A stretch of DNA of 64,000 nt from Pannonibacter indicus (GTDB lineage: Bacteria; Pseudomonadota; Alphaproteobacteria; Rhizobiales; Stappiaceae): contig NZ_LIPT01000003.1 of NCBI RefSeq assembly GCF_001418225.1, positions 1 through 64,000 of the forward strand. Reading direction: 5' to 3'. Under the pieces are notes generated by a model that worked only from the letters and a program-made list of their open reading frames with translations, was not told the origin of the DNA and did no database searches. Made by a program: the position numbers and the translations under genes. The number at the start of each line of letters is the position of its first letter. Position 1 is the first letter of the stretch. This document shows positions 44,649 to 55,954 of this stretch, piece after piece.

Positions 44649-45911
44649 ATGTCGACCGTGTTTTCCATCGCCGCTCTTCTTCTCGGTTCCGGCCTCTTGC
44701 TGATGGCCGGCGGGCTGCACGGCCTGCTGCTGCCTGTGCGCGGCCTTGCCGAAGGCTTCTCCGACACGTCTCTCGGCATGCTGGGTGCTGGCTGGGCGGC
44801 GGGCTATATCGCCGGCTGCCTGCTGGTGCCGATGATCGTGAAGCGCGTCGGGCATATCCGCACCTTTGGCGTGATGGCTTCCATTGCCGCCATCTCCATG
44901 CTGCTGAACCTGTTGTTCATGATGCCGGAAGTCTGGATTCCGCTGCGCGCGCTCACGGGCTTCTGCTTCGCAGGCGGCGCCATGATCGTGGAAAGCTGGC
45001 TCAACGAGCGCGCCAACAACAAGACGCGCGGGCGGGTCTTCGGCATTTACACCATGATCAACCTGGGCTCGACCACGATCGGCCAGATGCTTCTGACGCT
45101 TGGTGATCCCACCGGCTTTGTCTTCTTCGTTGTGGGTTCCATCATCTATTCCCTGTCGCTGCTGCCCACAGCCCTTTCCACCGCCGCAACCCCTGCGCCG
45201 CTGACGCAGGCAAGGCTGGACCCGCGCAAGCTCTGGAAAAACTCGCCGGTTGCCGTGGTCGCCGTTGTCCTCACCGGCATTTCCAACGGCGCCTTCGGCA
45301 CGCTGGGCGCGGTCTATGGGCGGCGCATCGGCCTTGAGGTGGGTGATGTCGCCATCATGATGTCCCTGTCGCTGCTGATCGGAGCCCTCATTCAGGTGCC
45401 GGTGGGCATGGTGTCAGACCGGATCGACCGACGCGCCGTGCTGATCGGCATGGGGCTGGTCGCCATGGTGGTGGAAATTGTCCTGTCGCTGCTCTCCGCG
45501 CCCGGCAGCACCACGGTGATCATCTTTGTCTCGCTCTTCGGCGGCATGATCTATTCCATGTATCCGGTCATTGTCGCCCATGCCAATGACCATGCGGCGC
45601 CGGGGGAATTCCTCAAGACCAGCGGCGGGCTGCTGATGCTCTATGGCGTGGGCACCATGATCGGCCCCATCGCGGCGGCCGCGCTCATGTCGGCCACCTC
45701 GCCGTCGGCCCTGTTCCATGTGACGGCGGGCGCGCATCTGCTGATGGTGCTCTTCACCCTCTGGCGGATGACCCAGCGGGCAAGCCTCAGTGTCGCCGAG
45801 AAGTCGGACTTCGTGCCGGTGCTCACCACCGGGCGTCTCTCCACCCCGGAAACCGCCGCCATGGACCCGCGCTCGGACGAGGAGCAGCAGAAAAAGGAAG
45901 CTGCGGCCTGA
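44649..45911 (+). CDS. MFS transporter (YcaD-like)
   Basis: A 420-residue, 12-segment major facilitator protein. Between TM2 and TM3 is the short loop VKRVGHIRTFG, and a second MFS A-type loop DRIDRRAVLIG lies in the C-terminal half. FCFAGGAMIVESWLNERA matches the YcaD-like group, whose substrates are largely undefined. The C-terminal 35 residues are hydrophilic and cytoplasmic. It is the only plus-strand gene in this 20-kb minus-strand block, facing adenosine deaminase. Confidence 0.85.
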   Translation: MSTVFSIAALLLGSGLLLMAGGLHGLLLPVRGLAEGFSDTSLGMLGAGWAAGYIAGCLLVPMIVKRVGHIRTFGVMASIAAISMLLNLLFMMPEVWIPLRALTGFCFAGGAMIVESWLNERANNKTRGRVFGIYTMINLGSTTIGQMLLTLGDPTGFVFFVVGSIIYSLSLLPTALSTAATPAPLTQARLDPRKLWKNSPVAVVAVVLTGISNGAFGTLGAVYGRRIGLEVGDVAIMMSLSLLIGALIQVPVGMVSDRIDRRAVLIGMGLVAMVVEIVLSLLSAPGSTTVIIFVSLFGGMIYSMYPVIVAHANDHAAPGEFLKTSGGLLMLYGVGTMIGPIAAAALMSATSPSALFHVTAGAHLLMVLFTLWRMTQRASLSVAEKSDFVPVLTTGRLSTPETAAMDPRSDEEQQKKEAAA

Positions 45912-45957
45912 GGGGGCGGCAGTCTCTCGATACAGCCGATACCCTCGCCGCCGTCAT

Positions 45958-45985
45958 CCCGGACCTCCGCTTCGCTGCGTCCGGG
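45958..45985. repeat. REP-like hairpin between convergent genes
   Basis: CCCGGAC (45958-45964) pairs with GTCCGGG (45979-45985) around CTCCGCTTCGCTGC, preceded by GTCATC. The form resembles short dispersed palindromes common in alphaproteobacterial intergenic regions and could also end both convergent transcripts. Confidence 0.5.
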
Positions 45986-46050
45986 GGGCGTCTGGCAGGG
46001 TTTGCCAGCGGTTTGATTTCCGGCATGACATACCCCATTCCCGCAAGCAC

Positions 46051-47046
46051 TCAGCCAAGCTTCTGGTTGTCCACCCTGGCCAGCAGCCGTTCCTTGGTCG
46101 CCTTGTCGCAGAAGGCGGCTTCGATGGCGGTGCGGGTGAAGACGCGCAGGTCTTCCTGGGTCCAGCCGAAGGTCTTGGCCGTCAAGCTGTATTCCCGCCC
46201 CAGCGTGGTGCGGAAGAAAGGAGGATCATCCGAATTGAGGGTGATGCGCACGCCCGCCCGGCGCAGCAGGTTGACCGGGTGGAAGCGCAGCACCGGGTAA
46301 AGCCCCAGCGCCGCATTCGAGCCGGGGCAGACCTCCAGTACGATCCGTTCCGCTGCCAGCCGGTCCACCAATGCAGGGCTTTCGATGGCCCGCACCCCAT
46401 GGCCGATGCGCCGCACGCGCAGGAAATCGAGCGCCGCGCTGATGCTCTCCGGTCCGCCGAATTCGCCCGCATGGGCGGTCAGGCCCAGCCCGGCTTCCCC
46501 GGCCATGCGGAAGGCACGGGCGAAATTGGCCGGATGGCCCTCGCGCTCGTCGCCTGCAAGGCCGAAGCCGGTGACCAGCGGATGCGGATTGGAGACGACC
46601 TCCTTCGCCACCCGCTCCACCGAGGCCGCACCGAAGTGGCGGACGCCAACGGCGATCATCCGGCCTTCGATGCCGGTCTCCGCCTTGGCCCGCTCAAGGC
46701 CTGCCGCCAGTCCTTCCACATAGGACCGGTAGGAGAGGCCCGCCGAAGTGGCATGGTCGGGGGAAATGAAGATTTCGCCGTAGATGGCCCCTTCGGCGGC
46801 CAGCATGCGGAAATAGGTTTCGCTCAGCTGCGCATAGTCGCCGGGGCGGCGGAAGACGGAACTGGCGAGGTCATAGGCGGACAGGAAGGTGGTGAAGTCG
46901 CTCCAGCGGTACTGACCCTTGGCGTCGATGATCGAGGAAACGTCGATCTCCTCGCGTTTTGCGATCTTCTGAACGAGTGCGGGCGGGGCTGCCCCTTCGA
47001 TATGGCAGTGCAATTCCGCCTTGAGCACCTGCTCCTGCACTGCCAT
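46051..47046 (-). CDS. add: Adenosine deaminase
   Basis: A 331-residue metal-dependent deaminase. Zinc ligands are in LHCHIEG (about 12-18), TAHAGEFGGPE (about 193-203) and NSDDPPFF (about 273-280); the catalytic Glu and His are in the second motif and in RRIGHGVRAIE. It converts adenosine or deoxyadenosine to inosine or deoxyinosine. The first motif reads HCHIEG where many homologues have HxHLDG; adenine deaminase specificity cannot be excluded. It follows a terminator after deoB, so it probably has its own promoter. Confidence 0.88.
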   Translation of the reverse strand: MAVQEQVLKAELHCHIEGAAPPALVQKIAKREEIDVSSIIDAKGQYRWSDFTTFLSAYDLASSVFRRPGDYAQLSETYFRMLAAEGAIYGEIFISPDHATSAGLSYRSYVEGLAAGLERAKAETGIEGRMIAVGVRHFGAASVERVAKEVVSNPHPLVTGFGLAGDEREGHPANFARAFRMAGEAGLGLTAHAGEFGGPESISAALDFLRVRRIGHGVRAIESPALVDRLAAERIVLEVCPGSNAALGLYPVLRFHPVNLLRRAGVRITLNSDDPPFFRTTLGREYSLTAKTFGWTQEDLRVFTRTAIEAAFCDKATKERLLARVDNQKLG

Positions 47047-47141
47047 GGGCCGCCCGTCCTTCCCTGAAAGCTGCCTGCCGGATCCTTTTCATGACCCGGC
47101 TCAATCACTGACAAAGTTGTTCCCGCCGCCGCACGCTGCGT

Positions 47142-47171
47142 CAAGAAGAAGCGGCGCATGGACGCCGCTTC
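47142..47171 (-). terminator. Terminator after deoB
   Basis: Perfect 9-bp stem GAAGCGGCG / CGCCGCTTC (47148-47171, 6-base loop), followed on the minus strand by TTCTTGA. It lies just past the deoB stop and separates it from add. Confidence 0.65.
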
Positions 47172-47182
47172 CCGGTGGAAAG

Positions 47183-48409
47183 TCAGGCGCTCAGGAAGCT
47201 GCGGCCATGGCGCCCGGAGGCAATGCCCAGATGCTCCGCGATGGTCTCGCCGATATCCGCATAGGTGCCGCGTCCGCCGATGCTGCGGCCGCCGATGCCA
47301 GGAGCAAAGCCCAGAACCGGCACATGCTCGCGCGTATGGTCCGTGCCGCGCCATGTAGGGTCGCAGCCATGGTCGGCAGTCAGCAGCAGCAGGTCGCCGT
47401 CCTTGAGCTTTGCCATCAGCTCCGGCAGGCGCCGGTCGAACTCTTCCAGCGCTGCCGCATAGCCCGGCACATCGCGGCGGTGGCCATAAAGGGAATCGAA
47501 GTCGATCAGGTTGGTGAAGACGAGATCGCCATCCTCCGCCATGTCCATGGCTTCCAGCGTCTTGTCGAGAAGCTGGCCGTTGCCTGCGCCCTTCAGCACC
47601 TTGGTGACGCCCTGATGGGCGAAGATGTCGGAGATCTTGCCCACACCGATGACTGTACGCCCTTCGGCGGTCAGCCGGTCCAGAAGGGTGGGTTCGGGCG
47701 GCAGAACCGAGTAGTCGCGCCGGTTGGCTGTGCGCACGAAATCCGCGGCGCTTGTGCCGGTGAAGGGCCGGGCGATGACGCGGCCGATGTTGTAAGGGTC
47801 CGCATGCTTACGGGTCACCTCGCACAGGGCATAGAGCCTTTCGAGGCCGAAGGCCTCTTCATGGGCGGCGATCTGCACCACGGAATCTGCTGATGTGTAG
47901 AAGATCGGCTTGCCAGTGCGCAGGTGCTCCTCGCCCAGTTCCGCAATGACCTCCGTGCCGGAAGCATGCTTGTCGCCGATGATGCCGGGAATGCCTGTTT
48001 CCGCGACAATGGCGGCGATCATCTCCGCGGGGAAGGTGGGGATGGTGGCCGGGAAATAGCCCCAGTCGAACGCGACGGGCACGCCCGCGATTTCCCAGTG
48101 GCCGGACGGGGTGTCTTTGCCGTTGGACACTTCCGCCGCATAGCCCCACAGACCCGTGGGGGCAGGGTCCGGCGCAAGGCCGGGCAGGGTCTTGCCGGTG
48201 GACAGTGTGGCGGCAGCGCCAAGGCCGAGGCGGTTCATGTTGGGCAGATGCAGCGGCCCGCTCCGCAGGCCCGGCTTGTCACCTTCTCCGGCCGCACAGC
48301 GCTGCGCGATATGGCCCAGCGTGTCGGAGCCCTCATCGCCGAAGCGGGCGGCATCCTGCGCACCGCCGATGCCAAAACTGTCGAGCACAACGAGAATGGC
48401 GCGAGGCAT
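47183..48409 (-). CDS. deoB: Phosphopentomutase
   Basis: A 408-residue alkaline-phosphatase-superfamily mutase converting (deoxy)ribose-1-P to the 5-phosphate. Metal-binding motifs are [15 protein letters not shown] (about 6-20), the catalytic Thr in [23 protein letters not shown] and [12 protein letters not shown]. It links the phosphorylases (deoA, punA) to deoC in the same cluster. Confidence 0.96.
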   Translation of the reverse strand: MPRAILVVLDSFGIGGAQDAARFGDEGSDTLGHIAQRCAAGEGDKPGLRSGPLHLPNMNRLGLGAAATLSTGKTLPGLAPDPAPTGLWGYAAEVSNGKDTPSGHWEIAGVPVAFDWGYFPATIPTFPAEMIAAIVAETGIPGIIGDKHASGTEVIAELGEEHLRTGKPIFYTSADSVVQIAAHEEAFGLERLYALCEVTRKHADPYNIGRVIARPFTGTSAADFVRTANRRDYSVLPPEPTLLDRLTAEGRTVIGVGKISDIFAHQGVTKVLKGAGNGQLLDKTLEAMDMAEDGDLVFTNLIDFDSLYGHRRDVPGYAAALEEFDRRLPELMAKLKDGDLLLLTADHGCDPTWRGTDHTREHVPVLGFAPGIGGRSIGGRGTYADIGETIAEHLGIASGRHGRSFLSA

Positions 48410-48586
48410 GCTCTGTTTCCTTTTGTCCCGAGGCGTGACGCCTCTGATCTCATTTCACGGCAGCTCTTGCGGCTGCTTGCCGTTTGGCCGGAAGGAGGTG
48501 GCCTGATCAGACCTGCCCAGCCCCCAAACCCCCTCTCCATGAGGCGGGCTGTGTCCGCATCGGACGCAGCCAGGAGAAGGAATGGA

Positions 48587-48756
48587 CTCTCCTTTTGCCG
48601 CAGTGCCCCTCTCCCCCCTTGAGGGGGAGATGTCTGCGCGAGCAGACAGAGGGGGTTACAGCGCTTCGGCAGAGCACCATCTCTCTCACAATCGGACAGT
48701 CAGTTACCCCCCCTCTGCCCCCTGCCGGCGGCATCTCCCCCTCAAGGGGGGAGAGG
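48587..48756. repeat. Dispersed palindromic repeat, copy A
   Basis: The core is bounded by perfect 25-base inverted ends (48608-48632 and 48732-48756) containing CTTGAGGGGGAGATG. Inside are TGTCTGCGC..GCAGACA, GGACAGTCAGTTACCCCCC and further C/G-rich segments. An inverted, diverged copy lies at 62184-62350, and similarity continues left of the inverted ends to CTCTCC at 48587. It fills most of the 421-base gap between deoB and deoA, a gap with no gene. No coding capacity, so a MITE-like or RIME-like intergenic element. Confidence 0.75.
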
Positions 48757-48830
48757 AGTTGGAGCCTCACTGGCAGTCCGTATAGACAGCGCACCTCACG
48801 GCGCGATTGCATTCTTGCTTTGTATCGCGC

Positions 48831-50147
48831 TCAAGGCGCGATACGGGCAGCCACGATCGGGTGGTCCTCGACGCTGGCGGCATCGCCGATGCGATAGGCG
48901 GCATTGAGGGCTTCGGTTGCGCGGCGGGCGGCGTCTTCGGTGGCGGCATGGACGATGGCAAGCGGCGCATCCGCACCCACCCGGTGACCGATACCGGCCA
49001 GTTCCGTGAAGCCGACGGACGGGTCAATCACATCGGCCGCGATACGGCGTCCGCCGCCCAGTTCCACTACGGCAACGCCGATGGCACGGGCGTCAACGCC
49101 GGTGACAACGCCCGGCTCCTTGGCATAGACCGGAGCAATGACGGGCGCCTTGGCGAGATAAAGCTCGCTCTTTTCCATGAAGTCCGCCGGGCCGCCGAGG
49201 GCGGTGACCATCTCGGCGAATTTCTCTGCCGCACGGCCGCTTTCAAAGGCGGCGCGCATCAGATCACAGCCTTCCTGGGCGCTTTCAGCAATGCCGCCGG
49301 TCGCCAGCAGCTCGCCGCCCTGTGCGACGGTCACGTCCCACAGGCGGCTGTCGATGGAGGTGCCCTTCAGGAAATCGACCGCATTCTGCATTTCCACTGC
49401 ATTGCCGGCGGCAGAAGCAAGGGATTCGTTCATGTCCGTCAGCAGGGCGGTGGTCTTGAGGCCTGCGCCATTGGCGACGCGCACGAGGCTTTCGGCAAGC
49501 GCCCTGGCCTCTTCGAAGCTCTGCATGAAGGCGCCTGTGCCCCATTTCACGTCGAGCACGAGGCCTTGCAGACCCGCCGCCAGCTTCTTGGACAGGATTG
49601 AGGCGGTGATGAGATCGATGCTCTCCACCGTGCCCGTCACATCGCGGATGGCGTAGAAGCGCTTGTCGGCCGGGGCAAGGTCGCTGGTCTGGCCGATGAC
49701 GGCGCAGCCCACTTCCTTCACCACCTTGCGGAACAGGGTGTTGTCCGGCTGGGTCTTGTAGCCGGGGATGCTGTCGAACTTGTCGAGCGTGCCGCCGGTG
49801 TGGCCAAGGCCGCGCCCGGAGATCATCGGCACGGCCGCGCCGCAGGCTGCAAGGGCAGGGGCCAGCATCAGCGAGACGTTGTCGCCAACGCCGCCGGTCG
49901 AGTGCTTGTCCAGAACCGGCGCGTCCACATCGGACCAGTCCAGCACGGTGCCGCTGTCACGCATGGCCAGCGTCAGGGAAACGCGCTCGTCGATGGTCAG
50001 GCGGCGGAAGAAGATCGCCATGGCCAGCGCCGAAACCTGCCCCTCGCTGACGCTGCCATCGGCAAGGCCCTTGACGAAGAAGCCGATTTCCTCTGGCGTC
50101 AGCTGGCCGCCGTCACGCTTTTTGCGGATGAGTTCCTGTGCCAGCAT
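48831..50147 (-). CDS. deoA: Thymidine phosphorylase
   Basis: A 438-residue pyrimidine nucleoside phosphorylase. The signature is near the N-terminal third: [20 protein letters not shown] (about 80-99) and [14 protein letters not shown] (about 110-123), followed by the glycine-rich [10 protein letters not shown] loop. It splits thymidine and deoxyuridine to base and deoxyribose-1-P. It starts one base after the deoC stop. Confidence 0.96.
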   Translation of the reverse strand: MLAQELIRKKRDGGQLTPEEIGFFVKGLADGSVSEGQVSALAMAIFFRRLTIDERVSLTLAMRDSGTVLDWSDVDAPVLDKHSTGGVGDNVSLMLAPALAACGAAVPMISGRGLGHTGGTLDKFDSIPGYKTQPDNTLFRKVVKEVGCAVIGQTSDLAPADKRFYAIRDVTGTVESIDLITASILSKKLAAGLQGLVLDVKWGTGAFMQSFEEARALAESLVRVANGAGLKTTALLTDMNESLASAAGNAVEMQNAVDFLKGTSIDSRLWDVTVAQGGELLATGGIAESAQEGCDLMRAAFESGRAAEKFAEMVTALGGPADFMEKSELYLAKAPVIAPVYAKEPGVVTGVDARAIGVAVVELGGGRRIAADVIDPSVGFTELAGIGHRVGADAPLAIVHAATEDAARRATEALNAAYRIGDAASVEDHPIVAARIAP

Positions 50148-50148
50148 G

Positions 50149-50934
50149 TCAGTATCCTTCGCGCGCGCTGCCTGCGCCGCCCTTGATCACGTCAATCAGT
50201 GCATCCAGCAGCCCGCTGGCGCCGAAGCGGAATGTGGCCGAGGAGACCCAGTTGGGGCCCAGAATCCGGTCGGCCAGCGCCAGATAGGCTGCAGCCTCGT
50301 CCAGCGTGCGGATGCCGCCTGCGGGCTTGAAGCCCACCTGACGGCCCGGCTGTTCGGCGCGCACCTCGTCGATCACCGTCAGCATGATTTCGGCAGCTTC
50401 CAGCGTCGCGTTCACCTTCACCTTGCCGGTGGAGGTCTTGATGAAATCGGCACCTGCTGCAATCGCCACAAGCGAGGCCTGATGGATCAGCAGCGGATCG
50501 CCGATCTCGCCGGTTTCCAGAATGACCTTCAGCTGCACCGGGGCCGGAATGGCGGCCCTGACGCGGATGATCATCTCTTCGGCAAAGCCGCGGCGGCCTT
50601 CCACGAAGGCGCGGTAGGGCATCACGAGGTCGATCTCGTCCGCGCCATCGGCAATTGCTTTCGCCGTCTCTTCCACCACGGCACGGGTGTCCGTGCCGCC
50701 TGCGGGGAAGTTGACGACGGTTGCGACCTTCACCGGCGTACCGGCCAGCTTTGCCTTCGCCTGCGCGACGAAGGCGGGATAGACGCAGACGGCGGCCACA
50801 TGGCCATGCCCGGTCACGGCGCGGGCGCAGAGCGCATCAATGTCGGCGGCGGTGCAGCCGTCATTCAGGTTCGTCAGATCGACAAGGGCGAGAGCCCGGG
50901 CGGCGAGTTCCGCCTTGCTGGCTGCATCAGCCAT
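50149..50934 (-). CDS. deoC: Deoxyribose-phosphate aldolase
   Basis: A 261-residue class I aldolase converting deoxyribose-5-P to acetaldehyde and glyceraldehyde-3-P. Schiff-base Lys lies in [11 protein letters not shown] (about 157-167), and the second active-site Lys in [11 protein letters not shown] (about 195-205). It overlaps the punA stop by eight bases and abuts deoA, so the three are one translational block. Confidence 0.95.
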   Translation of the reverse strand: MADAASKAELAARALALVDLTNLNDGCTAADIDALCARAVTGHGHVAAVCVYPAFVAQAKAKLAGTPVKVATVVNFPAGGTDTRAVVEETAKAIADGADEIDLVMPYRAFVEGRRGFAEEMIIRVRAAIPAPVQLKVILETGEIGDPLLIHQASLVAIAAGADFIKTSTGKVKVNATLEAAEIMLTVIDEVRAEQPGRQVGFKPAGGIRTLDEAAAYLALADRILGPNWVSSATFRFGASGLLDALIDVIKGGAGSAREGY

Positions 50935-51739
50935 GGGAAACCTCCTTCACGAAGCCGCGTACGAGCTTCTTCATGCGCGCAAGGCCGAGTTTGGCGACGG
51001 ACTTTGTCTCGTCGTGGGACAGGCCATGGGCCTGCATGCCTGCGCCCAGATTGGTGATGATCGACATGGCGGCGACGCGCATGCCGAGGAAGCGGGCGAG
51101 GATCACCTCCGGCACGGTGGACATGCCGACGGCATCAGCACCCAGAAGGCGCGCCATGCGGATTTCTGCCGGGGTCTCGAAGGACGGGCCGGAGAACCAC
51201 ATGTAGACGCCTTCCGCCAGCGCATGGCCATCGGCCTTGGCGGCGCGGTGCATGGCGGCCTGCAGGTCCTTGTCATAGGCGGCGGTCATGTCGAGGAAGC
51301 GCTTTTCGTCTTCCTCGCCGATCAGCGGGTTGAGGCCGGACCAGTTGATGTGGTCGGTGATCAGCATCGGGCTGCCCGGCTGCACCTCCTCACGCAGGGA
51401 CCCGGCGGCGTTGGTCGCCAGCAGGATCTCGCAGCCGAGCGCCTTCAGAGTTTCGACCGGAGTGCGCATGATGGAGGGATTACCGCTCTCATAATAGTGG
51501 GCGCGGCCCGAGAGGATCACCACCGGCACGCCTTCCAGCTCGCCTGCCACCAGCTCGCTGCCGTGGGAGGAAACGGTGGAGACCGGAAAGCCCGGAAGCT
51601 TGCTGTAGGGAATGCGCACCGCATTCTCCATCTCGCCCGCCAGTTCGCCGAGCCCGGAGCCCAGGATCATGCCGATGCGGTAGCTGCCCGGGCGGGCGGC
51701 GCGGACGATTTCCGCGCAGTCATTGCCATAGCTGCTCAT
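50927..51739 (-). CDS. punA: Purine nucleoside phosphorylase, trimeric type
   Basis: A 270-residue PNP. Family motifs: MILGSGLGELAGEM (about 24-37), the phosphate-binding SGRAHYYESG, ATNAAGSLREEVQPG, and the purine-binding YMWFSGPSFETPAEIRM and DAVGMSTVPEVILAR. This is the low-molecular-mass (guanosine/inosine/xanthosine) type and not hexameric DeoD. It phosphorolyses purine (deoxy)nucleosides, including the inosine produced by Add. Confidence 0.94.
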   Translation of the reverse strand: MSSYGNDCAEIVRAARPGSYRIGMILGSGLGELAGEMENAVRIPYSKLPGFPVSTVSSHGSELVAGELEGVPVVILSGRAHYYESGNPSIMRTPVETLKALGCEILLATNAAGSLREEVQPGSPMLITDHINWSGLNPLIGEEDEKRFLDMTAAYDKDLQAAMHRAAKADGHALAEGVYMWFSGPSFETPAEIRMARLLGADAVGMSTVPEVILARFLGMRVAAMSIITNLGAGMQAHGLSHDETKSVAKLGLARMKKLVRGFVKEVSHG

Positions 51740-51785
51740 GGCGTTCGTCCCTTGTGTTGTTCTGTTTCAGCCTTGAGGGTCCGCT

Positions 51786-52175
51786 TCAGTCGAGAAGCTG
51801 GAAACCGGCGGGCAGCAATTCGTCGATGGTGAAGGTGCGGCGGATGCCGTCGAGATTGGCGATGTGAACCCTGACGGAACCGGCTGCGAATTCCTTCAGC
51901 TTCTGCCGGCAGCCGCCGCAGGGCGTGCAAAGGGCGGCATCGGCGATGACGGCCACTTCCTCGATCTGCTGCTGACCGGCCAGAACCATGGCGGAAATCG
52001 CACCGGCTTCGGCACAGACGCCCTGCGGATAGGCGGCATTTTCCACGTTGCAGCCTGGATAGATCTTGCCGTCGGCGGCAAGGATCGCCGCGCCGACCTT
52101 GAAGTTCGAGTACCGGGCATAGGCGTTTTCGCGGGCGGCCTTTGCCGCCTCGAAGAGCTTGTCCACCGCGCTCAT
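51786..52175 (-). CDS. cdd: Cytidine deaminase
   Basis: A 129-residue tetrameric-type deaminase with the zinc/proton-shuttle motif CAEAGAI (about 51-57) and the second ligand pair PCGGCRQKL (about 87-95), preceded by NVENAAYPQG. It converts (deoxy)cytidine to (deoxy)uridine. Its start overlaps the upstream permease stop by four bases, coupling uptake and catabolism. Confidence 0.95.
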   Translation of the reverse strand: MSAVDKLFEAAKAARENAYARYSNFKVGAAILAADGKIYPGCNVENAAYPQGVCAEAGAISAMVLAGQQQIEEVAVIADAALCTPCGGCRQKLKEFAAGSVRVHIANLDGIRRTFTIDELLPAGFQLLD

Positions 52176-53140
52176 GTGCGCTCCTTCAGATAGGGGATGC
52201 CGCTAGCCTTGGGCGGAATGGCCTTGCCGATGAAGCCCGCCAGCAGGATGACCGTGAGAATATAGGGAAGGGCCTGGAACACCTGCACCGGCACCTCACC
52301 GATGCCCGGGACCTGCTGGCCCTGAAGCCGGATGGCCATGGCATCGAGGAAGCCGAAGAGGAGGCAGGCGTAGAGGGCATTCACCGGCTTCCACTTGGCA
52401 AAGATCAGGGCCGCCAGCGCGATGTAGCCGCGCCCGGCGGTCATGTCCTTGATGAAGCCGGAGGATTGGGCAATCGCCAGATAGCTGCCTGCCAGGCCGC
52501 AGAGCAGCCCGCACATAACCACTGCCCGGTAGCGCAGGAAAGTGACGGAGATGCCCGCCGTGTCCACCGCCGCCGGGTTTTCGCCAACGGCGCGCAGGCG
52601 CAGGCCGAAGCGGGTGCGGTAGAGCACCCACCATGTGGCCGGAACGGCAAGGAAGGCAATGTAGACGAGGATGTTGTGGCCCGAAATCAGCTCGAAATAG
52701 ATATAGCCGATGATGGGCACGTCCTTGACGGCAGTGGCAAAGGGCAGCTCGATTTCCAGAAAACGCCCGCCGCCAGACAGGGACGGCGTGCGCCCGCCCT
52801 GATTGAACCAGGCCTGCCCCAGAAGGGCCGTCAACCCGGCCGCCAGGAAGTTGATGGCAACGCCGGAGACGATCTGGTTGCCCCGGTTGGTGATCGAGGC
52901 AAAGCCGTGCAGCAGCGCGAGGCCAACCGCGACAACAATGCCCGCGCCAAGCCCGGCCCAGGCATTGCCGGTGATGAAGGCAACGGAGGCTGCGCCAAAG
53001 GCGGCGCCCAGCATCTTGCCCTCAAGGCCGATGTCGACGATACCCGAGCGTTCCGAATAAAGTCCGGCAAGGCAGGCCAGCAGCAGCGGCGCTGACAGGC
53101 GGACGGTGGAATCGAGGATGAGGATCAGGGTCTCGAACAT
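52172..53140 (-). CDS. Nucleoside ABC transporter permease (second)
   Basis: A 322-residue inner-membrane permease of the BMP-type nucleoside importer (BPD_transp_2 family), with eight to ten predicted membrane segments. Typical features are GLYSERSGIVDIGLEGKM (about 27-44) and RAVGENPAAVDTAGI, the cytoplasmic loop that contacts the ATPase. It pairs with the permease encoded 14 bases upstream. Confidence 0.9.
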   Translation of the reverse strand: MFETLILILDSTVRLSAPLLLACLAGLYSERSGIVDIGLEGKMLGAAFGAASVAFITGNAWAGLGAGIVVAVGLALLHGFASITNRGNQIVSGVAINFLAAGLTALLGQAWFNQGGRTPSLSGGGRFLEIELPFATAVKDVPIIGYIYFELISGHNILVYIAFLAVPATWWVLYRTRFGLRLRAVGENPAAVDTAGISVTFLRYRAVVMCGLLCGLAGSYLAIAQSSGFIKDMTAGRGYIALAALIFAKWKPVNALYACLLFGFLDAMAIRLQGQQVPGIGEVPVQVFQALPYILTVILLAGFIGKAIPPKASGIPYLKERT

Positions 53141-53154
53141 GGCTCGTTCTCCCG

Positions 53155-54266
53155 TCAGGCCGTCTTGCCGGCTGCAGCGGCCGGTTTGGCGGAGAAGCTG
53201 AACAGACGCACCAGCGCCGGGCGGAACATATATTCCAGCGCTCCGGCGAACAGGATGACGAGGCCCTGGATGACCACGATCATGTCACGGGTGATGGCCG
53301 GCATTTCGAAGGCGAGTTCTGCTCCGCCCTGGTAGAGCATGCCGAACAGGATCGCCGACAGCATGATACCCACCGGATGCGCCCGGCCCATCAGCGCCAC
53401 GGCAATGCCGACGAAGCCGTAACCGGAGACGAATTCGATCAGCAGCCGGTGCTGGGAGCCAACGATTTCGTTGATGGCCATCAGACCGGCCAGCCCGCCG
53501 GAAATCAGCATGGTGATGATGGTGATGCGTACCGGCGATATGCCCGCATAGACGGCAGCGGTGGGATTGGCGCCGAAAGTGCGGATTTCATAGCCAAGCC
53601 GCGTGCGCCAAATCAGAAGCCAGACGAGCATGCAGGCGGCAATTGCCAGAAACAGGGCAAGGTTCACCTGCGACGAGCCGAAGAGGTCCGTGCCGAAGAA
53701 GGTGTCCAGCAGCGGCAGCTGGCCGCCTTCCTCGAAGGTGCGGGTTTCCGGCTGCATCGAACCGGCCTTGTTGATGACATTCACAAGCAGATACCCCATC
53801 AGCGCCGTGCCGATGAAGTTGAACATGATGGTGGTGATGACGATGTGGCTGCCGCGCTTGGCCTGAAGCCATGCGGGAATGGCGGCCCAGGCCGCGCCGA
53901 ACATGGCAGCACCCGCGACTGCAACCGGAACGGTGATCCACCAGGGCATATAACGGTCCAGCGCCAGACAGGCCAGCGCCGCGCCAAGGCCGCCGAGATA
54001 GGCCTGACCCTCACCGCCGATGTTGAAGAGCCCCGCATGGAAGGCCACGGCCACGGCAAGTCCGGTAAAAATGAAGTTCGTGGCATAGAACAGCGTGAAG
54101 CCGATCCCCTCACCATAGCCGATGGAGCCCCAGATCAGCACTTGAACCGCATCCAGCGGGTTCTCGCCGATCAGCAGCACCACAAGGCCGGAGACGAGGA
54201 AGGCTGCAGTGAGGTTGAGAAGCGGGATCAGCCCGAAGTCGATCCAGCGCGGCAGGGAACCGGCAC

Positions 54267-54270
<4 letters not shown>
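53155..54270 (-). CDS. Nucleoside ABC transporter permease (first)
   Basis: A 371-residue multi-pass permease of the same family, with FNIGGEGQAYLGGLGAAL (about 80-97) and the EAA-like loop IRTFGANPTAAVYAGI. Together with the second permease it forms the channel of the importer. Its start overlaps the ATPase stop by four bases. Confidence 0.9.
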
Positions 54271-55820
<1,550 letters not shown>

Positions 55821-55954
55821 GGATGCTCCCGCGCGTCTGGCCACAGGGCCGGCGTCAGTCGGTAAAGGGGCCGGGCGCATGGCACGGCGTCACAAGGAAA
55901 GAGCCCTTGCCCCGGCCTTCCGGCGCAGGGCAAGGGCCGCAGTCCCTCAGGGTG

